Source: SZUA-430 sp044220975 (GTDB taxonomy: Bacteria; Pseudomonadota; Alphaproteobacteria; Micropepsales; Micropepsaceae). Taken from it: a DNA stretch of 64,000 nucleotides. The stretch covers positions 41,575 to 105,574 of the forward strand of contig JBGAPZ010000009.1 of NCBI GenBank assembly GCA_044220975.1, written 5' to 3'. The notes below the pieces were generated by a model that saw only the letters and a list, made by a program, of their open reading frames with translations, had not been told where the DNA came from and did no database searches. Below are positions 33,286-42,309 of the stretch, in pieces (position 1 is the first letter of the stretch; the number at the start of each line of letters is the position of its first letter). The translations under genes and the position numbers were made by a program.

Positions 33286-35478
33286 GTGCCAGAGCGAAAC
33301 CTCTTTGTATGTTTTCCCGAGAGTGACGGGGGCCATTCGTATTTGGCCGCCCGCGAAATCTTCAATCCGAAGAGCATCGCGCACCTTCTCTTTCGCAACA
33401 CCGTCGCCGAGTCGTTTGAGGCAGTGGCCGCAGGTCAAGCGACCTACGCGGTCGTGCCTTTCTACAATTCGATCACGCAGTGGGACGGCGCGACGCTAAA
33501 AGCGCTTGCCAGCGGCGGCTACGAAGTCTTCGCGCAAGTCTGTATGCCCACGAGCTATGTTCTCGTCGCCCACACCGACTACATCGACGAATTCCTGCAG
33601 ACCTACACCTCAGTCAAAGACTTAGGCCCTGACGCGTCGCCTGAAGATAAGGCCAAGATTTACACGCGCTTTCTGACACGCATCTATGTCGGCGCACATG
33701 CCGACGAACAGTATCGTGGCCGTTTGATCCGCCCGGATCTCAAGAACTCGACGGTCGAGCTCTCGCGCAACCCACTGCGCATTTTGGAAGAGCTGTCGCG
33801 CTCCGACCAAATGATGCAGATGATGAAATACGGCCGCGTCGAACAGAATTCCGGCAGAAATAGCGATCGCTCCGGGGGCAGCATCATGCTGGGCACGACC
33901 GCTCGTGTCCTCGACACCGTTCAGGCCCCGGCCGCGCTCGTGGCCGCGGGGTTGTTAGATGCACCTGGCGACCCGGAAGGCTGGGACCAACCCGGCTCGC
34001 TGGGCGAGATCGTCTCGCTGCTCCGTAAGCTGCTCGTACTCTTGAACGTCTACTCGTTCGGCGCGCCCGACCTGCCCGAGAACACGACGCAATATTTGCT
34101 CATTGGCCGTCGTGGCGAAACGGCGCCTCCCAAAGACGCGCTCACGCTGCCCGCAACAGTGACGACGCGAATCATGACGATGGTGCGCCCGCTGGTGAAG
34201 AAGTCGAGCGCCGATCAGTGGCTGAAACCGTTCAACGACATTTCGCGCGTTGCAAAGCAATACGGCTTCGTGTTCGACCGCGCACCAATCACGGTGTCTT
34301 CGGCAAAGAGTGCGACGTTCCTCTACGAAGGCGGCAAGCTCAAAGACGGCGTCCTGTCGTCGCCCGGAAGCATCCTGAGCTGGCTGTTCGGCGAAGGTCC
34401 AAGCTTCACCAGCAAAGAGCGCACGCTGCGCAAGGTCCTCGAGAAAAAGCCGGCGGACAAACCGGCCGACGGCCGCTTCTTCCTCGGCGAATACCCGAGC
34501 TGGTGTTACCAGGGCATCGGCGCGAAACCGGGCGACACCGCGCGATGCTGCGACGAGCCGCATGCAACGGTGGCGGCAAACGCCGATCCAGCCTTCGACA
34601 ACGTCTTCCAGTGGCTCGTCGGCGGCGTGATATTGCTGACCGCCATCGGTTTGATCGCGATGTTCCTCTGGTGCCCGCTCACGGGCGCATGCGGAACGTC
34701 GTTCCGTCCGCAGGACATGCGCGTGATGCCGCCGCCGGTAAACGTGCCGTCGGATGCGCAACCAAGCTCGCCTGCAATGCAGCCTGACGGCACCTCACGG
34801 CCGCCCGACTCATCGACCCCGGCACCTGGCCTTGCCACGCCAACAAAGGAACCGGTCAGCGAACCCGCACAGCCGCCTGCGACTTACCCGGGCGTCAAAA
34901 GCCCGACGACCAGCCCGAGCGTTCCCATGCAAACGCCTGCCGTGGTCCCATCTGCGAACCCAAGTACGTCGGCGCAGCCGCCGTCCAGTTACCCAGGGAT
35001 AGCCAAGGGACCCGTCACATCGACGCAAACACCGCCGAAGGCAACCTCACCGGCACCCGCTGCACCGACGCTGACGCCGGATTCGCCGACCACAACAACG
35101 GCTCAGCCACCCCGTTTGGGTCCGGTCCCGGTGTTCCATGTCGCCTTCTTCGAAGGCAAAGCGAGCCTGACGTCGGACGCGATGAACGCACTCGCGTCGG
35201 CCGCAAGCCAAGTCATCCAGCTGGGTCGGACTGCCAAAATCCGTGCCGTGGCGCTTGGGCCCAAGGAAGACGACGACACATGGCGTCGCCGTCGCCTGGT
35301 GATCGAAGACGAACTCGTCCGCCAAGGCGTACCGCGCAACCAGATCACCACGGCACGTGCAGGCTCGCAACTGCTGATCACGCTGCGCCCGGCCACGCAG
35401 CCCGCGCCAGCAAGCACCGGTAAGCGTGCCGCGCTGGAATTGGACTCGGTGAAAGACCCGCTGATGGGCGACTACTAG
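33286..35478 (+). CDS. Membrane protein with N-terminal prephenate-dehydratase-like fold and C-terminal OmpA-like domain
   Basis: About 730 residues from the GTG at 33286 (GGGGT before it; TTG at 33274 is an alternative). Residues ~4-100 match the first lobe of prephenate dehydratase: F-P-E-S-D-G-G-H-S-Y-L-A-A-R-E and S-F-E-A-V-A-A-G-Q-A-T-Y-A-V-V-P-F-Y-N-S, parallel to PheA G-S-Y-S-H-L-A-A-R and G-Q-A-D-Y-A-V-V-P-I-E-N. A second-lobe-like end reads P-E-N-T-T-Q-Y-L-L-I-G-R (265-275), where PheA has N-x-T-R-F; the catalytic arginine is thus absent. An ACT-like region may follow (~285-350). A membrane helix is at ~440-462, a Pro/Ser/Thr-rich linker at ~481-614, and an OmpA-like domain at ~615-701. 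No signal peptide: the N-terminal part is probably cytoplasmic and the C-terminal periplasmic. Function unknown. Confidence 0.72.
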   Translation: MPERNLFVCFPESDGGHSYLAAREIFNPKSIAHLLFRNTVAESFEAVAAGQATYAVVPFYNSITQWDGATLKALASGGYEVFAQVCMPTSYVLVAHTDYIDEFLQTYTSVKDLGPDASPEDKAKIYTRFLTRIYVGAHADEQYRGRLIRPDLKNSTVELSRNPLRILEELSRSDQMMQMMKYGRVEQNSGRNSDRSGGSIMLGTTARVLDTVQAPAALVAAGLLDAPGDPEGWDQPGSLGEIVSLLRKLLVLLNVYSFGAPDLPENTTQYLLIGRRGETAPPKDALTLPATVTTRIMTMVRPLVKKSSADQWLKPFNDISRVAKQYGFVFDRAPITVSSAKSATFLYEGGKLKDGVLSSPGSILSWLFGEGPSFTSKERTLRKVLEKKPADKPADGRFFLGEYPSWCYQGIGAKPGDTARCCDEPHATVAANADPAFDNVFQWLVGGVILLTAIGLIAMFLWCPLTGACGTSFRPQDMRVMPPPVNVPSDAQPSSPAMQPDGTSRPPDSSTPAPGLATPTKEPVSEPAQPPATYPGVKSPTTSPSVPMQTPAVVPSANPSTSAQPPSSYPGIAKGPVTSTQTPPKATSPAPAAPTLTPDSPTTTTAQPPRLGPVPVFHVAFFEGKASLTSDAMNALASAASQVIQLGRTAKIRAVALGPKEDDDTWRRRRLVIEDELVRQGVPRNQITTARAGSQLLITLRPATQPAPASTGKRAALELDSVKDPLMGDY

Positions 35479-36044
35479 GGCGCGCGTTTTCGTTTGAGAT
35501 AGACGTAGAACGCGCCGCCACCCCCGTGCTTCTGATGCGCGGACTGCACGCCCGTGACAAGCGCGCGCAGTTCCTCAAGCCATAGCGGCACGAGCGTCCG
35601 GAGGACGCCGGCCTTCGATCGCTCCGGCATGACGAAGCGGTGACTGCTTTCCTCCCTCGCCGCCACGGGCGAGCCCTTGCCGGTGATCACCAGCACACAG
35701 CGATTACCGAGTTCGTGGCCGCGTCGCACAAACGCGACAAGCCGCGTATGCGCTTGCGCCTGTGTCATCCCATGAAGGTCGATCGTGGCGTCAGGTTGGA
35801 TCTTACCGCGCCGCAGCCGCTCTGCCGTCGCACCATCCACACCGAACGGCGCGGGCCGCTTCACGGCGACGGGTGCAGCGATTCGCACTGGCGCATCGAC
35901 GGCCTTCGGTCGCGGCGCGGACTTCGTTTCTGCCTTTGCTTTCGTCGGAGGCTTTGGCGCCCGCGTGCGCGGCTTGCGCACGTCGCGCGTCACGTGCTCC
36001 CACAATTCGCGCTCGTCCTCGCGAAGATCGCGCTTGCGCACCAT
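35475..36044 (-). CDS. Smr domain protein
   Basis: A 189-residue protein with a basic, Pro/Ala/Lys-rich N-terminal half and a C-terminal Smr domain: D-A-T-I-D-L-H-G-M-T-Q-A-Q-A (the L-D-x-H-G signature), V-L-V-I-T-G-K-G, and L-K-R-K end. Smr domains are nicking endonucleases in MutS2-type proteins. Stand-alone bacterial forms cleave nucleic acid at branched sites or act on RNA. It starts four bases after the mltA stop, so it is cotranscribed with it. Confidence 0.9.
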   Translation of the reverse strand: MVRKRDLREDERELWEHVTRDVRKPRTRAPKPPTKAKAETKSAPRPKAVDAPVRIAAPVAVKRPAPFGVDGATAERLRRGKIQPDATIDLHGMTQAQAHTRLVAFVRRGHELGNRCVLVITGKGSPVAAREESSHRFVMPERSKAGVLRTLVPLWLEELRALVTGVQSAHQKHGGGGAFYVYLKRKRAP

Positions 36045-36047
36045 TCG

Positions 36048-37238
36048 TTAGTTCAACCGGTCTGCGACGGCCTTCGGCAGCAGCACGACGAGCCGTCCCT
36101 TGTGCGCCATGCGCCCGGCAATTTCCTCGGCCCGTTTGCCAGCGCCCCAATAGACGTCGCCCCGAACCGGACCGCGAATGGCGCCACCCGTGTCTTGCGC
36201 CACGACCAAACGGCGAAACGCCACGTCGGGCCCGCTCTCCGCCGGCGCCGTGGCGTCGATCCACATCGGCGCGCCAAGCCCGTGAAACTTGAGATCGACG
36301 GCGAGGCTCGCTTCCGGCGTCAGCCCCACACTCTGCGCGCCTTCCGCACCCAGCGCTGGATCCGCAATCGGCTGCTCTTTGAAGAACACAAACGAGGCGT
36401 TCTCGTTCATCAAAGCGTCGGCCTTCGCGGGATTTGCAGTGAGCCAACTGCGAATGCGCTGCATCGACATGTCTTCGCGCCTCACCTCGCCCCGGTCGAT
36501 CAGCACGCGGCCGATCCCTGTGTAGGGATGCCCGTTCTGCCCGTCGTAAGCGACGCGAATGATCTCGCCGTTCGCGAACCTCACCCGCCCCGATCCTTGA
36601 ACCTGCAAGAAGAACGCGTCGACCGGATCGTTCACGTAAGCGATCACACTCGAACGCCTGCCCAGGCCGGAAGACACGATCTGTCCGCGCGTGGCGTAAG
36701 GCACGAGCTTCGCATCGTCGACTCGCCCCGCGATCCGCTCACCTTTCAATGTCGGACGAAATGTACCGAGATCGACCGACACGAGATCGCTGGGCCGCGT
36801 GAAAAGCGGCGTCGTGAACTTGCCGCCCGCAACGCGGCTACCCATCAACTCCGGCTCGTAGTATCCGGTGAAGAGCCCGATCTCCTCGCCGCGGTTCGAT
36901 GCGACGACGGGCTCAAACCATGCTTCGAAGAACTGCCGGGCGTTGCCCGGCGGCTGCAGCGCAGCGTTGCACGCCCCGCGCCAATCGCCGACCGTGCCGT
37001 AGGCCGCGACACCGCCGAACGCGTCGGCGTCGTTGCGTTTCACCAATCTCTTGCATGACCAAGCAAACGCGGCGAGCGCACCCTTAGGATCGCTGACAGC
37101 CCAATCGTCGAGCTCAGCAAAACTTGTTGGTTCCAGCCGAAGCTCATCGACCGGCTTCTCACCGACGACACCGCTGAGCGGCGCGCATGCCGCCGTCAGA
37201 ATCAGGATTGCCGCGCTGGTCGCACGTGAGAAGCGCAT
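36048..37238 (-). CDS. mltA: Membrane-bound lytic murein transglycosylase A
   Basis: A 396-residue lipoprotein that cleaves peptidoglycan glycan strands, leaving 1,6-anhydro-muramic ends. Residues 1-18 carry the lipobox L-T-A-A-C. The MltA barrel includes F-T-G-Y-Y-E-P. The C-terminal 3D domain has V-V-A-Q-D-T-G-G-A-I-x-G-x-V-R-G-D-V-Y-W-G, containing the catalytic aspartate. It is the middle gene of tim44-mltA-smr, an order frequent in alphaproteobacteria. Confidence 0.94.
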   Translation of the reverse strand: MRFSRATSAAILILTAACAPLSGVVGEKPVDELRLEPTSFAELDDWAVSDPKGALAAFAWSCKRLVKRNDADAFGGVAAYGTVGDWRGACNAALQPPGNARQFFEAWFEPVVASNRGEEIGLFTGYYEPELMGSRVAGGKFTTPLFTRPSDLVSVDLGTFRPTLKGERIAGRVDDAKLVPYATRGQIVSSGLGRRSSVIAYVNDPVDAFFLQVQGSGRVRFANGEIIRVAYDGQNGHPYTGIGRVLIDRGEVRREDMSMQRIRSWLTANPAKADALMNENASFVFFKEQPIADPALGAEGAQSVGLTPEASLAVDLKFHGLGAPMWIDATAPAESGPDVAFRRLVVAQDTGGAIRGPVRGDVYWGAGKRAEEIAGRMAHKGRLVVLLPKAVADRLN

Positions 37239-37251
37239 GAGGTGATCGTGC

Positions 37252-37950
37252 TTAAAGAGCCGCGGTCGCGACGAGTTTCCAGTTCGGATCGCCCGAGCGC
37301 GTATCGCGAGCGAATGTCCAAACGTCGGTCACTTCGCGCACGACACCGGCCGCACCTTCGATGACGGCGCCCGCCGCATCGCGCGTCGCGCTGATGAGTT
37401 CGCTGACGAAGCGCACCGTCACTTCGGCAATGCGCCCGCGCAGGCCTGCATCGTCGAGAGTTGTTTGCTTCAAGCCGACGAACGAGAAATCGATTTTGTG
37501 TCCAGCCTTCTCGCGTTCGGCAATCGCCGCATCGAAGCTTGCGTAGACGTCCTCACTCAACAGTGGCTTCAGCGCTTGGCGGTCACCGTCGGCATAGGCG
37601 CGCGCAATCATCTCATGCGCGACTTTCGCGCCGGTGACGAAACCATCCGGGTCGAAGTTGCCATCGGCTTCGCGAATTTGCTCCACGCCGAGTGCTACGG
37701 GCGAACCAGGCAGAACTTTCGCCATTACGCTGTCGCGCACGATCGGCCGCGGCGGCATCTCGCGAGCGCGCGGTAGAGGTACGACATTGTCTTCTTTCGC
37801 GGGCTGCGGACGGCGCGTCTCGACACGACGCGGATCATACCGCGGTTGCTGCTCGTTCCCGGTGCGCTTGCCCAGAACCGAGAACAAACGGAAGAACACA
37901 AAAGCAGCGAACGCTGCCAGGATCACCAATTCCAAGACCGTTCCGGTCAT
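37252..37950 (-). CDS. Tim44/TimA-like membrane protein
   Basis: A 232-residue protein related to the C-terminal domain of mitochondrial Tim44. The N-terminal membrane helix (about 4-24, V-L-E-L-V-I-L-A-A-F-A-A-F-V-F-F) is followed by a charged Pro/Arg linker, then the Tim44 fold: F-V-T-G-A-K-V-A-H-E-M-I-A-R-A-Y-A-D-G-D, L-L-S-E-D-V-Y-A-S-F, and D-V-W-T-F-A-R-D. The Caulobacter homologue TimA interacts with inner-membrane protein biogenesis. ATG at 37948-37950 gives the standard N-terminus. Transcribed into mltA. Confidence 0.9.
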   Translation of the reverse strand: MTGTVLELVILAAFAAFVFFRLFSVLGKRTGNEQQPRYDPRRVETRRPQPAKEDNVVPLPRAREMPPRPIVRDSVMAKVLPGSPVALGVEQIREADGNFDPDGFVTGAKVAHEMIARAYADGDRQALKPLLSEDVYASFDAAIAEREKAGHKIDFSFVGLKQTTLDDAGLRGRIAEVTVRFVSELISATRDAAGAVIEGAAGVVREVTDVWTFARDTRSGDPNWKLVATAAL

Positions 37951-38232
37951 CGACCCAATCCATTTCCGGGATAGCGCACCGACCCACTCTTTTTTGCCGC
38001 ATGGGCCCGAACGACAGGTGGCCACAAACGGCGTGCACTTGGGGATAAACCCTACAGCCACAATCCTTTCCGGTCCATAGCGCCCGTCGAAACTACCGGC
38101 TGGGTGGTGTTCAATTTCGGTGCAACGCCCATATGAACCAAGACAATCGCTTGTACGTGCCCTCGAACCCGTGATAGCCACCCGCCCGCACAAGTTTGCG
38201 GCATTTGCGTAAGCTTTTCTCAAGGACAACAG

Positions 38233-38727
38233 ATGACTGACACGCCCACGAACGGCTCGGTTCCGCCGGATCAAATGGATGCAAGCGCCGCCTCCCAAAT
38301 CCAGGTTCTCGCCCAGTACGTTAAAGACTTGTCATTTGAGAACCCGGCCGCGCCGATGAGCTTACAGGGCCAAAAGCCCGCGCTCGAAGTCGGCGTCGAC
38401 GTCCAAGCTCGCGGCCTCGGCATCGACCAATACGAAGTCACGATCCGCATCCGCGCCGACGCAAAGGCCGCGACGCAAACGATCTTCGTCTGCGAAGTTT
38501 CTTACGCCGGTGTGTTCGTCTTGAAGAACATCGCGCAAGAAAATATCCAGCCGATCCTGTTGATCGAATGCCCGCGTCAGCTGTTCCCGTTTGCACGCCG
38601 CGTCGTCGCCGACACGACGCGTGACGGCGGCTTCCCGCCCTTGATGCTCGATCCGATCGACTTCTTGACACTCTATCGCGCCCAACTCGCGCAACAAAAA
38701 GCGCAACAACCGCAAGCCGCGGTTTAG
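38233..38727 (+). CDS. secB: Protein-export chaperone SecB
   Basis: A 164-residue tetrameric chaperone that holds preproteins unfolded and hands them to SecA. Characteristic segments are I-Q-V-L-A-Q-Y-V-K-D-L-S-F-E-N-P, the G-V-F-V-L-K-N-I hydrophobic strand, and the L-I-E-C-P-R-Q-L-F-P-F-A-R-R-V-V-A-D-T-T-R-D-G-G-F-P-P-L block for SecA binding. It is divergent from the Tim44-like gene across 282 bases, in which I see no further gene. Its end overlaps the convergent dnaQ end by four bases. Confidence 0.96.
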   Translation: MTDTPTNGSVPPDQMDASAASQIQVLAQYVKDLSFENPAAPMSLQGQKPALEVGVDVQARGLGIDQYEVTIRIRADAKAATQTIFVCEVSYAGVFVLKNIAQENIQPILLIECPRQLFPFARRVVADTTRDGGFPPLMLDPIDFLTLYRAQLAQQKAQQPQAAV

Positions 38728-39416
38728 TTCCGCCAAATCGCACCAGCGCCGAGGCCTGCTATTGCGGCCTCGTGCTGGAAAAGCTCGTCCATCGTAATTT
38801 GCGCAGGCAGCGGCATCGGCCGCGGCGGGATCGGCATATGCACGACCTTAGCCCCCTTCCCCATTGCAGCATCGGACGCCACGAGCTCCAGGGCCGCCTG
38901 CCGCCCGCCCGAAAGCTCCAGATAGACCTGCGCCAACAGCTCCACGTCGAGTAGCGCGCCATGCCCCTTCGTTTGGCGTTCGTCGAGCGCAATGTTGAAG
39001 CGCTTGCAAAGCGCGTCGAGCGACGCGGGTGACCCCGGAAACTTCCGCCGCGCAATCAGCATCGTGTCGATCGCGCGGTCCGGATCGAGCTTCGCTTTCG
39101 CCACCCGCACAAGTTCCGAGTTCAAGAACTTAAGATCGAACTCCGCATTATGAATCACCAGCGGGCTGTCGGCGATGAATTCCAAAAATCCGGCGACCGC
39201 GTCCGCAAAGAGCGGCTTGTCGACCAAGAACTCCGTCGAAAGATTCGTAATCCGCCGCGACTCTTCTGGAACGTCCCGTTCGGGGTTCAGATACGTGTGA
39301 TAACGCGCGCCGGTCGGTGTGCCGTTGTGCAGTTCGAGACAGCCGATCTCGATGATGCGGTGCCCCTGCGCCGGATCAAGTCCCGTCGTTTCCGTGTCCA
39401 GCACGATCTCGCGCAT
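38724..39416 (-). CDS. dnaQ: DNA polymerase III epsilon subunit (proofreading exonuclease)
   Basis: A 230-residue 3'-5' exonuclease of the DEDDh type. E-I-V-L-D-T-E-T-T-G-L-D-P is ExoI, the H-N-A-E-F-D-L-K-F-L block is ExoII, and G-H-G-A-L-L-D-V-E-L-L-A-Q is ExoIII with its histidine. The C-terminal tail should contact the alpha subunit. The start lies 41 bases inside the end of coaE, so the genes are coupled. Confidence 0.95.
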   Translation of the reverse strand: MREIVLDTETTGLDPAQGHRIIEIGCLELHNGTPTGARYHTYLNPERDVPEESRRITNLSTEFLVDKPLFADAVAGFLEFIADSPLVIHNAEFDLKFLNSELVRVAKAKLDPDRAIDTMLIARRKFPGSPASLDALCKRFNIALDERQTKGHGALLDVELLAQVYLELSGGRQAALELVASDAAMGKGAKVVHMPIPPRPMPLPAQITMDELFQHEAAIAGLGAGAIWRN

Positions 39417-40035
39417 GTGGCTGATTCGCAGTCCAAATCTTGCCCGGACGATGCTTCAGCGCTTCGATGATCGCAACGACTTGGGCTTCCGCGTGCGCAA
39501 GGCCTTTCGAGCTATCAACAACAAAATCGGCGCGCCTGCGCTTTTCCGCATCGCTCACTTGCTTCTGCACGATGAGATCGAGTTTCTCGACCGTCATGCC
39601 GGGCCGCGCCAACACACGCTCACGCTGCAATTCCGCTGGGGCCGACACGACGACGACAACGTCCACACGCTTTTCGCCGCCCGTTTCGAACAACAGTGGC
39701 ACGTCGATAACCGCCATCGAAGCAGCCGAGGACGCCGCGCGTTCAAGAAAATCGCGCTGCGCCAGGCCGACGAGCGGGTGCACGACCGCCTCGAGCTTCT
39801 TCATGGCCTCAGGCTTGCCGAGCACCGCACGCCCCAGCAAATCGCGATCGACACGCCCGTCGACGACAGCCTCCGGAAACAACGCCTGAACCGGCCCGAC
39901 AGCGAGCCCGCCTTTGTCATAAAGAAAATGCACCGTCGCGTCGGAGTCGCATACCGGCACGCCATGCCGCGCGAACATCTTCGCGGTCTCGGTCTTACCC
40001 ATTCCGATCGAACCGGTCAGTCCGATGATCAACAT
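39376..40035 (-). CDS. coaE: Dephospho-CoA kinase
   Basis: Phosphorylates dephospho-CoA at the last step of coenzyme A synthesis. It has 219 residues, with the P-loop G-S-I-G-M-G-K-T, the C-D-S-D region, V-V-H-P-L-V, and D-V-P-L-L-F-E-T-G. In the P-loop the usual G-S-G-K reads G-M-G-K. The ATG at 40033-40035 shares a base with the aroE stop. The longer frame upstream is not family-like. Confidence 0.95.
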   Translation of the reverse strand: MLIIGLTGSIGMGKTETAKMFARHGVPVCDSDATVHFLYDKGGLAVGPVQALFPEAVVDGRVDRDLLGRAVLGKPEAMKKLEAVVHPLVGLAQRDFLERAASSAASMAVIDVPLLFETGGEKRVDVVVVVSAPAELQRERVLARPGMTVEKLDLIVQKQVSDAEKRRRADFVVDSSKGLAHAEAQVVAIIEALKHRPGKIWTANQPHARDRAGHGNDGT

Positions 40036-40880
40036 CAGCGCCGCCCCTCCAGAATGGAAACCAGGTGACCGCGCAACGCCGAGCTCACGGTCGGCTCCAC
40101 ACCAAACCACGCAGCAAAACCCGGCCGCGCTTGGTGCAGCAGCATCCCAAGACCATCCACCGTCTTCAGACCCTGCAGTCGCGCCTGCGCAAGCAACCGC
40201 GTCTCAAGCGGCCGGTACACGATGTCGGCCACAACACCCTGCCGCATCGGGTTCAAATCAATCTCCAGCGGCGGCTGTCCCAGCATGCCAAGACTCGTCG
40301 TGTTTACAAGCAATTCCGCTGTAGAGAGCAAGGCAGGCAACGCATTCCAAATTCCCGCCGAAACGCGCCCAGCAAAATACGCGGCCACCGCTTGCGCGTT
40401 CTCCGCCGTTCGATTGACCAGATGCACCTGAGACGCACCGAGCGATAGCAGCGCGGCAACCACGCCGCGCGCGGCACCACCCGCACCCAAAACAACAACA
40501 TTTTCTAGGGCAAGCGACCCAACGCCGGCTTCGCGAAGAGATTCCGCAAACCCGAACACATCAGTGTTGCGACCGAGCGCTCTCCCACCTTCGAACACAA
40601 TCGTGTTGACCGCGCCCGTCGCCTCCGCCGCGTCGTCGCGCGTGTCGACCAAGCCGAAGGCAGCTTCCTTATGCGGCAACGTTACGTTCAATCCGCGGAA
40701 CCCAAGTTTCGGCAGCGCCTTAAACGCGTCCGCAAACCCATCCGGCGCGACCGCTAGCGGCACGTAGGCGGCATCCAATTTGTGCTCGGCGATCCAATAC
40801 CCGTGCAACGCCGGCGACAGGCTGTGCCCGATCGGCCAACCCGCAACGCCTGCCAGTTTCGCTGCACCGGAAATCGTCAT
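40035..40880 (-). CDS. aroE: Shikimate dehydrogenase (NADP+)
   Basis: Reduces 3-dehydroshikimate in the shikimate pathway. It has 281 residues: substrate-domain G-W-P-I-G-H-S-L-S-P and N-V-T-L-P-H-K-E (catalytic lysine), then the NADP domain G-A-G-G-A-A-R-G-V and N-R-T-A-E-N-A. N-T-T-S-L-G-M and the G-L-G-M-L-L-H-Q-A end complete the signature. It overlaps both neighbours by 1-4 bases. Confidence 0.96.
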   Translation of the reverse strand: MTISGAAKLAGVAGWPIGHSLSPALHGYWIAEHKLDAAYVPLAVAPDGFADAFKALPKLGFRGLNVTLPHKEAAFGLVDTRDDAAEATGAVNTIVFEGGRALGRNTDVFGFAESLREAGVGSLALENVVVLGAGGAARGVVAALLSLGASQVHLVNRTAENAQAVAAYFAGRVSAGIWNALPALLSTAELLVNTTSLGMLGQPPLEIDLNPMRQGVVADIVYRPLETRLLAQARLQGLKTVDGLGMLLHQARPGFAAWFGVEPTVSSALRGHLVSILEGRR

Positions 40881-41473
40881 GCTTTCAACATGCCATGCGT
40901 GCGTAGAAAATCGAGGAGCGGCACGAGCGGCAATCCCAGAATGGTGAACGTATCGCCATCGATGCGCGAAAAAAGCTGAATTCCAAGCGCTTCAACATGA
41001 TACGCACCGACACTCCCCAAGATGTCCTCACCTGCATTCGCAAGGTAGGTCTCCAGAAACTCGTCGGAAAAGTCGCGCATCGTCAGCCGTGCTTCTTGCA
41101 CACCTCGCCAGACAACCGAACCATCGCGCGCCACCGAGACAGCTGACGACAGCACATGTGAGCGGCCGCGGAGTTGGCGAAGTTGGTTCCGCGCTCCTTC
41201 CAGCGTACCGGGCTTCTGAAATATCTCCGCGCCGACGCTCAAGACCTGATCTGACCCAATTACAAAGGCGTCGGCCCGCCGCGCACTCACCTTCACGGCC
41301 TTCATTTCAGCTAGGAAATCCGCGACATCCCGTGGCAACGCCTTCTCTGCCGTCAGCGACTCGATCACGGCCGCCTCGTCAACACCCGCAGTTTCGACGC
41401 TGAACGCCACGCCAGCCGCGCGCAGAAGCCGCTGGCGTGCCTCGCTACCTGAGGCGAGGACGATGGCGCTCAT
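40877..41473 (-). CDS. maf: Maf-like nucleotide pyrophosphatase
   Basis: A 198-residue Maf/YceF fold protein that hydrolyses noncanonical or canonical nucleoside triphosphates to monophosphates. I-V-L-A-S-G-S-E-A-R-Q-R-L-L, the D-E-A-A-V active-site stretch, G-S-D-Q-V-L-S-V, and Q-K-P-G are recognisable. Which base is preferred is not evident. It overlaps ppsR and aroE by four bases each. Confidence 0.93.
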   Translation of the reverse strand: MSAIVLASGSEARQRLLRAAGVAFSVETAGVDEAAVIESLTAEKALPRDVADFLAEMKAVKVSARRADAFVIGSDQVLSVGAEIFQKPGTLEGARNQLRQLRGRSHVLSSAVSVARDGSVVWRGVQEARLTMRDFSDEFLETYLANAGEDILGSVGAYHVEALGIQLFSRIDGDTFTILGLPLVPLLDFLRTHGMLKA

Positions 41474-42309
41474 TCGAGCGGCTGACGCGCACGCGAGTGC
41501 AACGCGATCACGGCCGCTGCCGTTTCCTCAATCGACCGGCGCGTCACATCGATGACGGGCCAGCCTTTTTCCCCAAAGAGGCGGCGCGCAAAGGCGACCT
41601 CAGCACGCACCGCATCGAGATCGACATAGTCGGTTTCATCCTCTTCATTCAGCGACAAAAGCCGGTTCTTCCGGATCTGTATCAATCGTTCCGGGCTAGC
41701 GAGCAACCCAATCACCAGCGGCCGCTTGACGGTAAAGAGCTGGGGCGGAAGCGAGACCCCCAGGACGATCGGCACGTTCGCCGCCTTAATCCCGCGATTG
41801 GCGAGATAGATGCAGGTCGGCGTCTTCGACGTCCGGCTGACGCCTACGAGAACGACATCGGCCCGGTCAAGCGTCTCCGTACTCTGCCCGTCATCATGAG
41901 CCATTGTAAAATTGAGCGCATCGATGCGCGCAAAGTAACGCGCATCCAATTCATGCTGCGCGCCTGGACGGTGACTAACCTCCGCACCGAGATAGGCACC
42001 CAGAAGGTTCATCACCGGATCGATCACTGCAACCGACGGCTGTCCCAGTTCACGGCAGCGAACTTCCAGCGCCTCGCGAAGCTCTTGATTGACCATCGTA
42101 TGCAATACGAGACCCGGTGCACCTTCGATTTCGGCGAGCGCGCGTTCCAGCTGCTTGCGAGAACGAACCAACGGATACACATGCTCGATCGCATGCCCCA
42201 TATCGAACTGCGCGCACGCGGCTTTCGCGACGGCATTCAGTGTCTCGCCGGTTGAATCCGACACGAGATGAAGATGGTAGTAGATGCCTGCGCTGCGCTG
42301 ATTGTGCAC
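41470..42309 (-). CDS. ppsR: Pyruvate,water dikinase / PEP synthase regulatory protein (DUF299)
   Basis: A 279-residue bifunctional ADP-dependent kinase and Pi-dependent pyrophosphorylase that controls PEP synthase or pyruvate,phosphate dikinase. H-L-V-S-D-S-T-G-E-T is the N-terminal signature, and the P-loop is V-L-V-G-V-S-R-T-S-K-T-P-T. It starts with GTG at 42307-42309. This is the gene called RP001-like in Rickettsia and Caulobacter, which borders the chromosomal origin there. It is the first gene of the leftward ppsR-maf-aroE-coaE-dnaQ unit. Confidence 0.93.
   Translation of the reverse strand: MHNQRSAGIYYHLHLVSDSTGETLNAVAKAACAQFDMGHAIEHVYPLVRSRKQLERALAEIEGAPGLVLHTMVNQELREALEVRCRELGQPSVAVIDPVMNLLGAYLGAEVSHRPGAQHELDARYFARIDALNFTMAHDDGQSTETLDRADVVLVGVSRTSKTPTCIYLANRGIKAANVPIVLGVSLPPQLFTVKRPLVIGLLASPERLIQIRKNRLLSLNEEDETDYVDLDAVRAEVAFARRLFGEKGWPVIDVTRRSIEETAAAVIALHSRARQPLE

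Noticed and set aside
33286..34150. Calling the N-terminal half a functional prephenate dehydratase (pheA)
   Set aside because: The T-R-F catalytic motif is T-Q-Y, P-I-E-N is P-F-Y-N, a large insert splits the lobes, and the protein is membrane-bound.
37951..38232. Possible extra gene (such as fxsA) between the Tim44-like gene and secB
   Set aside because: The frames through this gap lack a start with ribosome-binding site and have no membrane-protein character.
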